Shown: piece by piece, positions 47,445-59,759 of the stretch
Layout: every line of letters starts with the position of its first letter
Position numbering within the stretch: position 1 is the first letter of the stretch
Assembly (NCBI GenBank): GCA_037367405.1
Contig: JAZKJV010000684.1
Span: forward strand, 558,001 to 622,000
Source of the DNA: Ottelia alismoides
Lineage: Eukaryota > Streptophyta > Magnoliopsida > Alismatales > Hydrocharitaceae
Length of the DNA: 64,000 nt
Direction: 5' to 3'
The notes under the pieces: model-generated
What the model was told of the DNA's origin: nothing
Database searches by the model: none
What the model saw: only the letters and a program-made list of their open reading frames with translations
Translations under genes and position numbers: made by a program

Positions 47445-47457
47445 TGGCTCTGATCAC
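47445..47457 (-). other. Primer binding site of copia C, damaged
   Basis: The minus strand reads GTGATCAGAGCC where A has GTGGTATCAGAGCC, so two bases are missing in the primer site. Confidence 0.8.
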
Positions 47458-47458
47458 T

Positions 47459-49963
47459 TGAAGGATATTGAGTATCCTTAAGCGCATCACGGAAGCGTGT
47501 TGATCTCATCGTATGCAATCGGATTAACTAGTCGCACTAGTCGCTAGATGCAGCGGAAATTAAAATTTTTTAAACTAAAGATGAAACCACATGATCACGA
47601 GAACACTTCTTGGATCGATTCATCAAACCACAAAGTATAAGAAATACCTCTTGAAGCGTGGTTATGATCGTGAGATCCTAAAGTAGAGATCCTCCTGTCT
47701 CAAGTCCGATCCACGAAGAACGCACTCGCGGGCACGATGATGAGTCGCGTCCGTCCCGCAATCCTTGATGAAGATCCAAGCAATGGATCCCCTGATTTCG
47801 TCAAACGAAATCTGTCGTCTTCCTTTAGAGTAAGCAACTCCAAAGAAGAAGGAGATCCTCGAATCGTCGAAGGCGAATGCCGAGAAGGTCTCTCCTTTCT
47901 CTACACAAGATGGACGGCCATCTTTTGGAGGAGAGAAAGAGAGAGGGCGAGAATATGAGAGAGAGAGAGAGAGTTGTAATCTTGCACAACTCTTAATGAT
48001 GTGCCTTGAAAGGCTACCCTAGCCCTCCTTTTATATTAGTTTAGGATCCAATGGATCTCAATCCATGGGACACATAGATCCAACGGACATGCTTGGTCTA
48101 TGCAAAATCAATGGCTATGATTGTTGTTGGTTAAAACCAACAACATTTATTTATAATTAAATTAAATATATGTTGCAACATTATCAACACATTTTTAATT
48201 TAACATAAATAAATTAGTTAAGAGATTAATCAAGATAATAAAATGGAGATAATGTAGCCTCCTAAAATGGTGGCTTATTATCTCCTTTTTTATTATATCA
48301 TATTATCTCTCAATAATTTGTGATAACTATTATCACATAATTATCCACAAAATTAATTCCAAATTAATTTGTGAATATTTCAATCATGTCATTGAAAAAT
48401 ATGTGAATCAAATTCACAACCCAAACTAATTTGTAAATTACATTTCCAATTAGTTACTTAATGTGAATCCAATTCACATTAATAATTAACAAATGCTATT
48501 TACATAGTTTCTCTCTCTCTCTCTTCAATATATGTATATTATAAATCATATTTATAATACACAAATATTATGGATAGTATTATCCACATTCTCTAATCCT
48601 TGATAATTAAATCCCATTTAATTATCTTAGATAATAATTCTCACAATATGAATCTCATTCATATTATGCTTGATAATTAAATCTCATTTAATCATTAAGT
48701 CCTTCTTGCATCAAATGAATTATTCTTGAATCCTTTCAAGAATAATGTGCTTTCTCCGCAGATACTTGGAGATAAGGACATGGCGATTGTATTATTCCAC
48801 GTATAGTGACTTGGATGTTGAGATCTCATCTCAAATCCAGATCTTACGGACCTTCCACAGATGCTTGATTAAATCAAGACCGCAAATCTAATCTTCTCAT
48901 TGAATCTGAATCTCATTCAGACCAATGTCCAAAACTTGGACTAAGATCAGATTGCTTCTCTACTGGAAGGAGTCACTAAAAAAACCAGACCTGTTTAATC
49001 ATTCCCTCGGAATGGAAGCGTCATGGATATACAATCGTTTATGATCACATTACCCTCAGGTATTCCCAATACCTGTACATCCTGCATACTGGAAGACCCA
49101 TGGTCAACCCGAAGATCAAGATCAATTTTACACTGTCTTCTTCAGAGTTTGATCACCAAGTTTCTCATTTGATCATTGGGATTTGGTATCGATCATATAC
49201 TTTCCAAAAGCATATATCATACCTAGGTCTTGATCATATACTTTCCAAAAGTATATATCAAACCTACAAATTTAGTCAAGCTTCCAAAGCGAGATGACCG
49301 TGCATGGAATTTGATTCTTCCCAATATCTCATGAGTGAGCTCATGTCTTCCGGTTCAGTAGTGAACCTGTATGATCCCTTTGAGAGATCGTATTACTCAT
49401 ATGCCCTTATATGCACACCAACGCGCCGGTGTATAGACCTTGGTTAGGTCATAAACCTATTGGTCTGTCAAATGTACACACTCAGACATATAGTAATACA
49501 TCTGTCTCCGGTCAGAGGATGCGTGCCTATGCTGTGACAGCATTCAACATAGGACTTAGGTTATCTCGATCTCGTTAAGTCAACTCTTTGACCTAACTAA
49601 TCTGACACCTCCGAATCTCTATTCCTATGCAGAGGACCTGCATCAAGAGGTCGGTCAGATATCAGCCTATGTGAGAAAGGATTGCCATCTCCTACTCGGG
49701 CTGGAGATCACATCTTAACAATCAATTGACGGTGCTTGATGAGTCCTCAATCTAACCCTTTAGATATTCATCCAAGCACCAGCCTCTATGATTCAGTAAT
49801 TGAATCAATAGCTGTATGATCATTAAGATAGCCATGGTACATAACCCTAATTTTACAGAGGGACCTATTATGCAAATTATTTATTCTTCATTTCAGATCA
49901 GGAAATGATATTTGCAATAACATTTATTGCATAATGGCTCGTCATGGGCTCACATGTCCAACA
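47459..49963 (-). repeat. 5' LTR of copia C
   Basis: 2505 bp. Stem-loop at 49526-49553, TATA complement at 48028-48035. By chance its outer end provides an ATG (49934) in frame with the Athila integrase that follows. Confidence 0.9.
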
Positions 49964-51138
49964 AATCCCGTCCTTTATCATGAAGAAGGGGATAGCATCT
50001 GGCATCGGTGTATTCCTCAGGAGGAGCACCATAACGTCCTCACTTACTGCAACAAGCTTGAGGTAGGAGGACATCACTCTGGGAGGAGAACGACACTGAA
50101 AGTGCTCCAATCCGGCCAATGGTGGCCTATCTTCTTCAAGGATTCTGATGAATTTGTGAAGAGGTGTACTGACTGTCAGAGGATGGGCACTTGGGGACAG
50201 CGTAATATGATGCCGATGCATCCCATTCACTTCTGTGAGGTTTTTGACGCATGGGGCATCGATTTCATGGGTCCATTCCCTAAGAGTCAGGGATTTGAGT
50301 ACATTCTGTTAGCCGTTGATTATGTTAGTCCTTGGGTTGAGGCCATCCCCACCCGAACCACATATGCTAGGACTGTATGTAGATTTTTGAGGAAGAATAT
50401 TATTTCATGGTTCGGGGTGCCTAAAGTGTTGATATCTGACGGAGTGTCTCATTTAGTCAACGACAAGGTAAAGGCCCTTGCTAGCGAGTTCAGCATTGAC
50501 CATCGAGTAGCCACTCCATATCATCCTCAGACCAATGGTTTTGTTGAAGTGTCGAATAGGGAGATCAAGACTATATTGCAGAAGGTAGTCTGCCCTGACC
50601 GAAAGGATTGGTCACAGCTTTGGACTCGGTCTTGTGGGCATATCAGATTTCCTTCAAGACTCCTTTGGGTACATCTCCCTTTCGCCTCGTTTATGGCAAG
50701 CCCTGCCATTTACCTGTTGAGATTAGGCATAAGTCACTTTGGGTTGTCACATACATATTATTGGATCCAATGAGTGTAGGAGAACATATGAGGGCATAAT
50801 TGGCAGCCCTGGAGGAGCTTAGAGATACAACCTTTTCGACCAGCCTACAATACCAGGAGAGAGTGAAGGAGTGGCATGATTCTCATATCAGCCACAAGCA
50901 ATTTGAGCCAGATCAGAGAGTATGGTCGTTCGGTGCTAGGCTGAGATTATTTCCAGGGAAGTTGCAGAGCAAATGGAAGGGACCATACCTGGTCCGAAAG
51001 GTACATGACAATGGAAGTATTGACATATATGAAATGTCATCTAAGTCTACCTTTCATGTTAACGGGCAGCGGCTCAAACCATATCTAGATCTTGAGCCAC
51101 TGGTTGTTGACGTCGCCCCGATTCATTTTGTGTAAGAT
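49964..51138 (+). pseudogene. Athila integrase, nearly complete
   Basis: The frame resumes with VLYHEEGDSIWHRCIP and contains the zinc-binding region (GGHHS ... CTDCQRMG). The catalytic core follows, with Asp in WGIDFMGPFPKS, Asp in ISDGVSHLVND and Glu in YHPQTNGFVEVSNREIK. A frameshift near 50612 leads to TALDSVLWAYQISFKTPLG and GKPCHLPVEI. A TAA at 50797-50799 interrupts, and the same frame then runs to 51135 through FPGKLQSKWKGPYLVRK (GPY/F-type module) and VNGQRLKPYLD. All three acidic residues are present, but the frameshift and stop inactivate it. No chromodomain follows, as expected for Athila. Confidence 0.88.
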
Positions 51139-51263
51139 GTAGTCTTTGACTCACATCTATTGCATCTCATGTTTGATTATCACTGTCTTCTGCCTTGTAT
51201 AGATCCAGATGTCCATATCATACCATTCTTCGGTCCAACACCCCATTTGCATCTTTGATTATG

Positions 51264-51470
51264 CTATACTTAGGGTGTACTTTACCCTAAGTATAGGGGG
51301 CGTGTTAGACTTTTGATTTCTCTTTTTATTATTTTCACCTCTGTTTTGCTACCTATACTTAGGGATATTTTATCCTAAGTATATGGAGGTAGACCCTGTA
51401 CATTCTTCCACTTGGATTTCCCTTTTATGTACAAACTGCTATACTTAGGATTACTTGATCCTAAGTATAG
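51264..51470 (+). repeat. Three stem-loop plus G-run modules
   Basis: 51264-51296: arms CTATACTTAGGGT and ACCCTAAGTATAG, perfect 13 bp, loop 7, then GGGGG. 51354-51383: arms TATACTTAGG and CCTAAGTATA, followed by TGGAGG. 51439-51470: arms CTATACTTAGGAT and ATCCTAAGTATAG, perfect, loop 6, then GGGG. A half module CTAAGTATAGGGGG is at about 51604. The same AAGTATAGGGGGG word forms the polypurine tract at 53199-53210. Confidence 0.85.
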
Positions 51471-52177
51471 GGGGAAACACCGAGATCCTTTCATTCTATT
51501 CTTTGATTCATCATTGTAGTATAGCTTTCCTTTTCACTTTCCTACACTAAGCACGAGTTATGTCTTCTTCATCGCTCTTGATCCACTTTGAGGACATCGT
51601 TTGAGCTAAGTATAGGGGGTGTCGTATATATTTCATATATACTTTAGCCATAACTTGTATTTTGTGTGAGTGTGTCAATAAATAAAATGGCTAAAATCCT
51701 TTATCTAAAAATCATAAAAATTTAAATTTTTCCTTGTACATAAAATTCTTTCTTGCACATACATAGCTAGTTATAAAAATTATTTTTGTACAAATGATTA
51801 TAAAAATGTTTTGTGTGTAAAGAGTTTGTAAATACTTTGATATCAAAATTATGTATATAGTACCAAATTTTTTGTAAAATATCTGAAAAACAAAAAGTTT
51901 GCAAAAACCCTTGTATAGATGTGTATAAATAGTTTGCAAAACTTATGCATTCATGCATTCATTTATTCAAAAATTTTTCAAAAATTTTGCACATCTTCAA
52001 AATTTTGTATAAAAAGATTTTTGTATATACTTGTACAGCTTTCCTGAATCATAGTTGATATTTAAACTAGCTTGGAATTAAATTGGAAAATGGAGCTTGG
52101 TTAAGACCTTAATTCACCTAATTTTAAGAGGAACCTTGTAGGGCTTATGGTTAAGACTTTTCAGGTTCGTTTGGGAC

Positions 52178-52465
52178 TTAATTCTTTGAGTCCTTTAGGC
52201 TAAGATCATATGTCATCTTGATGAGCCTAAGTAGAACACTTAATAACGCACACATGACTCTCACAGACAATGGCTTTACTTCCACAGGCACCTTACACAT
52301 AGATCTCCACGGATGAGGTGGTGAGGAGGCAGTCTTCTTTGGCTTGGGGTAGCATACGAGGGTAGTACTTCTAAGAGGAACCTCTCGTCTTCTTTTAGTG
52401 AAGGAAGTGCGTCTCAACTTGGCCTGGCAATGTTGAGGTCTAAAGATAGGAGTTGTGGGTTGCAA
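52178..52465 (-). CDS. Possible antisense ORF in Athila 3' region
   Basis: A 95-codon minus-strand frame starting at ATG 52465, with a basic stretch (KLRRTSFTKRRREVPLR). I do not recognise it. Antisense ORFs between pol and the 3' LTR are known in some plant gypsy elements (for example Grande), which is the only reason to list it. It could be a chance frame: the plus strand here codes nothing. Confidence 0.2.
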   Translation of the reverse strand: MQPTTPIFRPQHCQAKLRRTSFTKRRREVPLRSTTLVCYPKPKKTASSPPHPWRSMCKVPVEVKPLSVRVMCALLSVLLRLIKMTYDLSLKDSKN

Positions 52466-53198
52466 TAAAGCTTAAAAAGAGGGATAGTCTACTGACTCAA
52501 GAGGAAAAACTCCTTTTGTATATATGTTGCACCATGTAGATATGTTGTAATTATGCACATAAAAAATGTACAAAGAAAGAAAAACTCCAAAAAAGTGGTG
52601 GGTCTGATTGAAAATAAAATACCCACCAGAGTGTATATAGTCAAATAAAGCAAAGCTTATGTTACCCCTTCTCATCTCATGAAGCTTGCAGTGGGAGACT
52701 TAGCTACACAGGTTGGGCTCCCAAGAATACATGACTACACTGGTCATGGTCCATTCTCTTCTTCCCCCTCTTCTTGAGCCAGTTGCACTTGAACTTAGAA
52801 GGGAATACCCCACTCATCGAGGAAAAAGCTGCTGAACTAGAGGATTAGAGTTACCTTGTTAAGGAGGGTTGTCACTTTGCCATTTCTAAGGTGGGGAGCT
52901 ACATATCACTTACACAGTACAAGAAAAGATTCATGATCATTAGAGTTTGTGTATGTAGACTTATTTTAATCTGGATTATTGAGGAGTCTTGACCATAGAA
53001 TGGTGGAACTTATAGGCTGTTGAGTTTTTATACCTAAGTCCAATTAAGGTTCCGACACACTAATAATCCAAAGGTCTGACTGAGCTCCATACTTCAATTT
53101 AATGAAGACAAGTTTAATGATCAGCCTTGATTTTCCTTCTTTTTCTTTTTCTTTTCATTTCTTTTAATAAGTGTTTGATAAGGGACTAGCAAAAGTAA

Positions 53199-53210
53199 AG
53201 TATAGGGGGG
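53199..53210 (+). other. Polypurine tract of the Athila element
   Basis: AGTATAGGGGGG directly before TGATGA, the LTR start. Confidence 0.8.
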
Positions 53211-56200
53211 TGATGAATCCCCATTCATCACTCTTTATTCTTTTATTTTAGCTAATTATCTTGGCAAAGCATCATGTAAATAATTGTAAAAACAACAACT
53301 TAGCAATAAGCATGCATGTGTTAATATCTCATATTTAGCATGTATTTGTGCAAAAATAAAAGAATAAAGAATAAAAGAAAAAGAATGAAATATTTAGAAT
53401 AAATATTGAGTGACCCAAACCCAAGAGAGGGCCAAGTATTGGGCATGATCGCCAAATAAAATAAGTAGAGAGAGATAGGGCCACTCTACCTTATATATAT
53501 GTATATCTATATATTGTATGTACATAAATTATTTTTTTGTCAAATAAAACATGTTTTCACTGCCTTGTATATATTTCTAAAATGAAATAAAAATAAAAAA
53601 ATAGAATAAAAACAAAATAAAATTCTCTCTCACTTGTACATAATACATGTATATATATATTTTTCCCTATTTATTATATACCTATAAATAAATAATAAAA
53701 GTAAAACAAAAAGTATTTTTATAATCCAAATATTATGTTGTAAATAAATAAAATATAAAATTGGTGTATTTATGTAAAAATAATAAAATAAAAATAATTG
53801 TATAAAATACATAGGTATTTTATACTTGTTTATAATACATTATACTTTATATACCATAATTTATTTTTTATAAAAATAAATAAAAATCACAGAAAATAGT
53901 TTGGAAAATAACAAATATTTTCATTTATACACTTTTTAGTTTAAAATAATTTACTATTTTTAATTGATTTTATGAATATTTTTGCACATCCTATTTACTG
54001 ATTGGTCCAGGAGGATTGTTGACTCCGGTCAACTACCCCTCCCGGACTCCCCCTCACGCGGATCCGTTTTTTGCGCACTTTTCACCACATTATCCAGACC
54101 CGATCCGACCACCATCCACTTCGTTTCGAGCTCTGATTATCGAGGGAAGATCCACGATCTTCGCCCGTTTGATTCCTTTAGGGATCTGCCCCTCGGTTTG
54201 CATGCTCTGATCTGATTCTTCCGACTACATGGGACACTCTATAAAGTCTTCATTTGCTTCCCCAGCTCCTTATCTCGCGCCACACCCCTTTCTGATACCC
54301 TAGACACCTTCGCCTTGGTGACAGCAGTCGGAGGCCACTCTTGGAGCTCGAAGAGGTGCTGTATACCCGTCGCTCACCCATCGTGGTCGGAGAACCGTCG
54401 CGAGGAGCCTCCTTCGCCAGCCGCAACGCGGTTGAGGCCACAACCCCGCCGTCCAACTCCCCTGGAGCTCAAGATGACGTTAGGACTTTCAGGTAGCTTT
54501 CAGATCATTCCTAGCTCCTCTATTTGTTCAATCTTTCATTTACGCTTTAGCGTCGCTCCGCCAGCTCCGACCAGCCGGTCGGAGCTTCATCCCCTTCATC
54601 TACGCATTCAGATCGACCTACATACTCACCCTACACCTTCCCACGTAGTCTGATCACCCTGATCTTGGCTCGAATTGCCAAGATTAGCTCCCCGATCTCT
54701 TTCTGTCACGATCGCCAAAGATCGAGACCATCCATCGTCGCTTCTTTGGTTTATTTCTCTAATAACATGGACCGGAGTGTGCCTCCGAGTCTCAGCTTTG
54801 CATTTCATGTCCTGTGGAGTCGTGAGAAGTCCATTGTCTTCCCAGCTGCTCGACAGAGCTACCCCAGTCCCCCAGCTCCATCGTTCCGACCATCCGACCG
54901 TACATCGGGCAATCGGAGCCCATGACTCGACACGGAGCGCCTCCCCGGAGGTGATCGACCAATTGATAGTCCAATCGACCGGACAGATTCGCCCAGATCA
55001 TCGATCGATGTCCACTAGGGCTTGTTCGTCCACCATCTTCTGTTGCCGTTGGATGCGGAGCAGCCTTCCAGATCTCATCTGAGCCGTCCAGCAGAGCAAC
55101 TTTTTGACCATTGATCTGATGCCATCTGACAGATCCGCGCCACACATAGGGAACATTCCCTGACCATCAGATCAACCGTTGTATAGGAGCAGAGCTGCAC
55201 GATCATGTCCTGCCAGCGGCTGACACCTGTCCCCCATGCGCTTCTCACGTGCAACCCATGGGTATATTGCACTTTCTTTCCCGTGTTTCTTTTAGTTTGT
55301 ATTTTAGTATGTAAAATAAAATATATAGTTGGACCATTTTGCATTCTAGTACCTGTAGTTTTTCATATTTGAACTTTAGTCCCGCCTGTGAGTACCCACG
55401 TGCTTCGTCAGGTGTTTGTCTGGGTTATTTGCACTATGTTCCTTGAACTTCTTTCCTATTATCGATTGAAGTTTTATTTTCGATATTTGTAAATATGCCC
55501 CTGTGAATGCCATTTTACGACATGTGCGGATTTTGATATAAAAATTGCAGAGTTTACCCTAGGTTTTTCTCGCATGTTATTGTTAGGTTCTAGGACTTAT
55601 TTCATGTGCATTTTGGTCCCTGTGATCGGTGTGTCTTGTTTTGAATCAAATAAATATCAAAAGTACTCCAAAAATTTGAAAAATTTTACACGTAGCACCT
55701 GCTACTGTGTAGGATTTTTACTAATTTTTGTGACCAATTTTGTTATTATTTGATATTTTTTAAAATTCAAAAACCTTAAAAAGTATCTCTGTTTACTTTT
55801 AAAAATCCATTAAAAAAAATAAAATTGTCTTGAAAAATTCCAAAAAAACTTAGGCGTCTGTTTTGTTGTGTTTTAACGTCTATGTGATTTTGGTTCTGTT
55901 TTAGTTTATAAAACCCCTAAAATTAAAAAAGACTAAAAATCTCATAAAAATCGTAAAAAATTAATAAAAAAATTAAAAAAATATGTTTTCTTTTTTTTGT
56001 AGGTAGATTTTATTCCGTAGTTTCACATAAAATTACTACTAGGATTTGATAGGGCATTTTAGATAATTTTAATTTGCCTTTAGATCCTAGTTGTGCATTG
56101 CCTATTATTTTTGACCTTCTTTTATTTTTAGAAAATTAATTAAAAATCAGAAAAACCCTATAAAATTCATAAAAAATTTGAATATTTTAAAAACATAAAA

Positions 56201-56567
56201 ATAATTTTGTTCTGATTTTTTTGAGCATTTTTGGACCCTTAAATAATTATTGGTGTGTGCTTTCTTCATCTTTTCTCTAGTTTTTTTATTAATTAAAAGC
56301 GTAAAAAATTTAAAAAATTAAAAATCACCAAAAATTTCTTCATCTTTTTGATTACCTGACTACTTCATAGATTTATCATTCCGTGCTCCTTGTGTTTGAC
56401 CATGGTAGTTATACTAGGTAAAATAATTAGCAGAACCGCCTGCCTTGTTTTATTATTGATTGATCTTGTTAGTGGTCTCTCATTTTTCTTGTTGAGCTCG
56501 GTTCGAGTGATTGAGGTCGCAACGACCTTTGATATCACTTAACCTTAGTTGCTCGGGCCGCTCATCA
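53211..56567 (+). repeat. 3' LTR of the Athila element
   Basis: 3357 bp from TGATGA to TCATCA, a 6-bp terminal inverted repeat. TATAAAG at 54240-54246. It is complete, whereas the 5' LTR lacks the first ~335 bp and ~305 bp at roughly 54494-54796. The AT-rich ends and GC-rich middle (about 54000-55260) are typical of this family. Confidence 0.88.
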
Positions 56568-57894
56568 GAATGTCGATCGTGATCGAGCGGCTCCAAAGGC
56601 TACATCAGACTCTGATGCATCGCTTGCTGCAACAGATAATTTAATCTCCTGTAGAACGTGGGGAAGTGGGGATTGGGGAGGGTTAAGATCAATACGCATG
56701 TGTGTCGTGGCAATTTCAATGTTGTCATCCTTATTCCATTTCCATCTTTACCCTTGACAAATATATCTAGTGACGCCTATACCCAGATCCATCCTCTATG
56801 TTATAGATGGATTATAGAAGACAGATGGAAGCTTATTACTTTACTTATGGTTCTATGTAAATTTTATTTATATTACACTCATTGAACAAAATTAAAATAA
56901 TGATGATTATTGACCTTCCTTGTTCGAAATAATCAAAATAATAATGACATTGACCATTGAATTCAAACATAGTTGCAATTACAAGATTTCCTTATTAAAA
57001 AAATTTACAAAAATAGCAGTGACATTAAAGTTTCACAGCTTGTAAAGTTGGACAAATACAACGTATACGCATTAATTAGGACTTAGCCGTTACACTTCGA
57101 TAAACTCGAGAAGTACTAGAACAAATACCAGTTAATTAAACACTATAAATATAAGAGAGTTAGGAACTTGGGCATCATTATTTGACGGAACTTGGGAGGT
57201 TGGTTTCGTGACTTGGTCTTGTGCCACTGTAGGTATATTTTGTGATTTCTCTCTCTCTCTCTCTCTATATATATCCTTTTATATATCATGAATATTATAT
57301 TTAACTTTAAGAAGCGTATTATAATAAGCACTCGTTTCCCCAATATTCTGTAGCCTTGAAACTAGAAAGTTGACAAGATAAATTTTCATATGCCCATAGA
57401 TTCAATGTATAAAAAAATTAGATATTTTGAAATACATGCAATACATGACAATATATTATTTTAAATGAAAATCTGACGGCTTGAAAACTAAATGTTGATT
57501 TTTGAGCTTTGGAACCAATTTCAATATAACTCAGTTCAAACGAAAGTGAGCATTCATTGTTTTTCTATTGTAAATCCCCCATCTCTGTATAAAAGGTTGT
57601 GAGGTCCTTTATTTTTGGCATTTCTGGAAAGGAAAAGCTGATAATGTCAAATTTATCGCTTTATACTTTGATTTCAAAGGCATTCCTCGAGAGTTTATAT
57701 GGGTTAACAAATCATCTTATTTTTCAAAATCCATTGTTACCTTCTGATATTCTTTTGCTCTCTCTATTCCTTAAAATGCACAGATGTCACATCAAGAATC
57801 CATAGACATGCTAAGTTGTTGTTTAGATTGCTAGCGTTCGATATAATGGGTTAAATATTTGATATGTCCAATATTGTATATAGGAGAGCTGAAA
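56568..57894 (+). other. Flank and presumed upstream region of the neprosin-like gene
   Basis: No gene recognised. A (CT)n-(TA)n microsatellite lies at about 57247-57276. TATAAAAG at 57588-57595, about 300 bp before the neprosin-like ATG, is a candidate promoter element. A 13-base word TGATCGAGCGGCT at 56580 also occurs in the palindromic MITE (382-394). Confidence 0.4.
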
Positions 57895-58860
57895 ATGGCA
57901 TCGTTTAAGAATATTAAAAGATGGATCTTGGAGTTTCCGATACTCTTTATTTTGTTTATTTTGGCATATTACATTATACGAGAGGGAATGGCTTCACAAA
58001 CTGAAGTGGATGTTAATCATGTCACGAAGATAATAAAGGTAAATATTTGATGGTTTTATATTAATTCATTTACATACAACTTTTTTTACTTTAAATTTTG
58101 ATCTATAAAATTGACCTTTTGTTCTTTCCATGCAATAATTGTCTTTCTTTTGTATGTAATGCTTGATCATATTCTCCGGGGTGAAAGTAGGAAGACAATG
58201 GAAGCATCTTTGATTGTTTTGAAATAGACAAACAACCCGGATTAGACGGTCACAAAATCCAGGTATAAAGTAGAACATAACATCACCAATTAGTCTTATT
58301 TTTATATATACAATGACTTTATTTTTTTCATTGTTCAGATGGAACCTACAAGCTTTCCATATTATGTATCTCACAAAAAACCGAGAGAGTCATTCACATA
58401 CGATGAACTTTCTACTATCCAATGCCCATATGGAAGTGTTCCCATCTTGAGGAAAAATAATCAAGGTCACAAAGCAATACGACTACCTTTTCTAAGAGAT
58501 GAACGACAACAATTTGCAAACCAAACTTCAAGCGAGAAGGAGAATAACATAAATTATGTAAGTCACAAATATCGATGTTCATAGATTACACTTTTAAATA
58601 TGATATCGCTTTCTATATTCTTTATTTCGTATTGATATGTGTGTTTGAATGGAGGAATGTTTTCCAATGAGAAGAGAGTCTTTTGTGTGCAAAATGATAT
58701 CATAAAATAGTAAAGAATTTATATATTAGTTAAAACTGAATAACAAATGAGGCTATAACAATGAACATTATGCAAAAAATAAAAAACTTGTCACTAAAGT
58801 TGTTTTTTATGATGCTAAGGTGGATTTAAATGTGAAATCAAATCTAAAATTTGTGAAGAA
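57895..58860 (+). pseudogene. Neprosin-family gene, 5' exons preserved, decayed in exon 4
   Basis: Exon 1 (57895-58038) encodes MASFKNIKRWILEFP and a hydrophobic segment (about residues 12-29), likely a signal peptide or anchor. Exon 2 (58191-58262) gives EDNGSIFDCFEIDKQPGLDG. Exon 3 (58339-58557) gives MEPTSFPYYV and CPYGSVPILRKN. All introns are phase 0 with GT-AG borders (AAG/GTAAAT, TAG/GAA, CAG/GTATAA, TTCAG/ATG, TAT/GTAAGT). The DC-x-x-I-x-KQP and CP-x-G-S-VPI-x-R patterns are the neprosin activation peptide (DUF4409) family; the peptidase domain (DUF239) should follow. An exon-4-like stretch has NEHYA (about 58760) and FYDAKVDLNV (58805-58834), like the start of that domain, but a TGA (58748-58750) precedes it and the expected later motifs are absent. 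Neprosins are secreted glutamic endopeptidases. Most likely a pseudogene. Confidence 0.65.
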
Positions 58861-59759
58861 ATTATTCATTACAATATTATCTTTTATTTTTGGAATTGAC
58901 ATCAAATATTATATTCGTTATTATTATACTGTTAACCATGATTTATATAAAAATGACAATATGTTGTCTTTTTCTTTACAACTTCTACAAACCATCACCA
59001 ACTATAGCAACTATAACATTTCCTTCAGAAAAAAACAATAAATAATTATTGCCATATAATTCAGTGGTAATGATATAAATATGAATACTCCATTATAAAT
59101 CTTAATGCATGTCATTAACTTCTGCAATGACTATATATTTGTTATTATTTATTGAACATCAAATAATATAGAGAAAATCTTCAAATAATTCATGGTTATA
59201 GGTCTGCTTCGTACAATGTATATGTATTAAACGTGCAATTACAAATATAAGCATATCTCATTGATATAGATACTATATGTATAATTTGATTGTCACAAGC
59301 TCGTGTTATAAGGAAAATGCAACAAGAGGGGCTATCATTACTTTGATCAGTTAGCCATGATCTTCCATGCTCTCCAACAAAGTCAAGTTTAGTGCTAAGT
59401 ACTGCTAACTGCAAGTTGCCAAACATTGATTGAAAGTCAAACAATACTATATATGATCAATGTTGATCTAGTTATGCACAAGATTCAAAATCCAAACATA
59501 GATTGTGTTACTCAAATAATTAACTCATACTATACTAAGGAGTTTTAATTCTAACTGCTAATGAGACATGAAAGTAATGTGCTCCAGTTGAATTAATCTT
59601 TATCCTCATTGTATTATTAAACACTCGATTTAGTTTTCAAGGAAGAAGGGAAAATATACAAGACATACTCAAAAAAAGAGTGACATACTCAAAATAAGAA
59701 CCTCTTTAAAAGCAAAGGTATCAAATTAACAAGTGAAGGCAATCTTTTCCTTATATTCA
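58861..59759. other. AT-rich flank between neprosin-like gene and second Athila LTR
   Basis: No exon with neprosin motifs (such as an SLSQIW or GYxxTGCYN pattern) is seen here. Frames are short. The retrotransposon LTR begins near 59760. Confidence 0.5.

Larger units (their letters stand above)
39527..49963 (-). mobile_element. Ty1/copia element C, complete but dead, nested in Athila pol
   Basis: Minus-strand element bounded by TGAAGG (39527) and CCAACA (49963). The target duplication is GATCC (39522-39526) against AATCC (49964-49968), one mismatch. The 3' LTR is 39527-42041 and the 5' LTR 47459-49963. The Athila frame reads ...EDP before it and resumes with VLYHEEGDS after it. Confidence 0.9.
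51139..53199 (+). other. Athila 3' non-coding region
   Basis: Two kilobases between integrase and 3' LTR. No env-like gene is seen. It holds three stem-loop modules (51264-51470), AT-rich stretches with TTTGTACA words (51700-52000), and a minus-strand open frame at 52178-52465. 52690-53190 has GC-richer prose-like sequence without a frame. Confidence 0.7.
9029..56567 (+). mobile_element. Athila-type Ty3/gypsy element, split by three copia insertions
   Basis: Components in order: truncated 5' LTR (9029-11753), tRNA-Asp primer site (11757), leader, gag (24001-25865, linker to 36700), protease (36712), RT-RNase H (37765-39526), integrase (49964-51135), non-coding 3' part with stem-loops, polypurine tract and 3' LTR (53211-56567). 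The Ty3/gypsy order PR-RT-RH-INT, the Asp primer site, and RT and protease motifs typical of the lineage support Athila. No env-like gene is visible between INT and the 3' LTR. Without the three nested elements it is about 16.2 kb. Many stop codons and frameshifts make it inactive. The 5' end is lost, so its target duplication cannot be checked; GAATG follows the 3' LTR. Confidence 0.88.

Noticed and set aside
49934..50773. 279-codon frame that starts in the copia C LTR and runs into integrase
   Set aside because: The ATG is supplied by the LTR end by chance. The real content is Athila integrase that begins after 49963.
51139..53199. Search for an env-like gene after Athila integrase
   Set aside because: No frame of useful length on the plus strand and no signal peptide or transmembrane pattern; only non-coding modules are visible.
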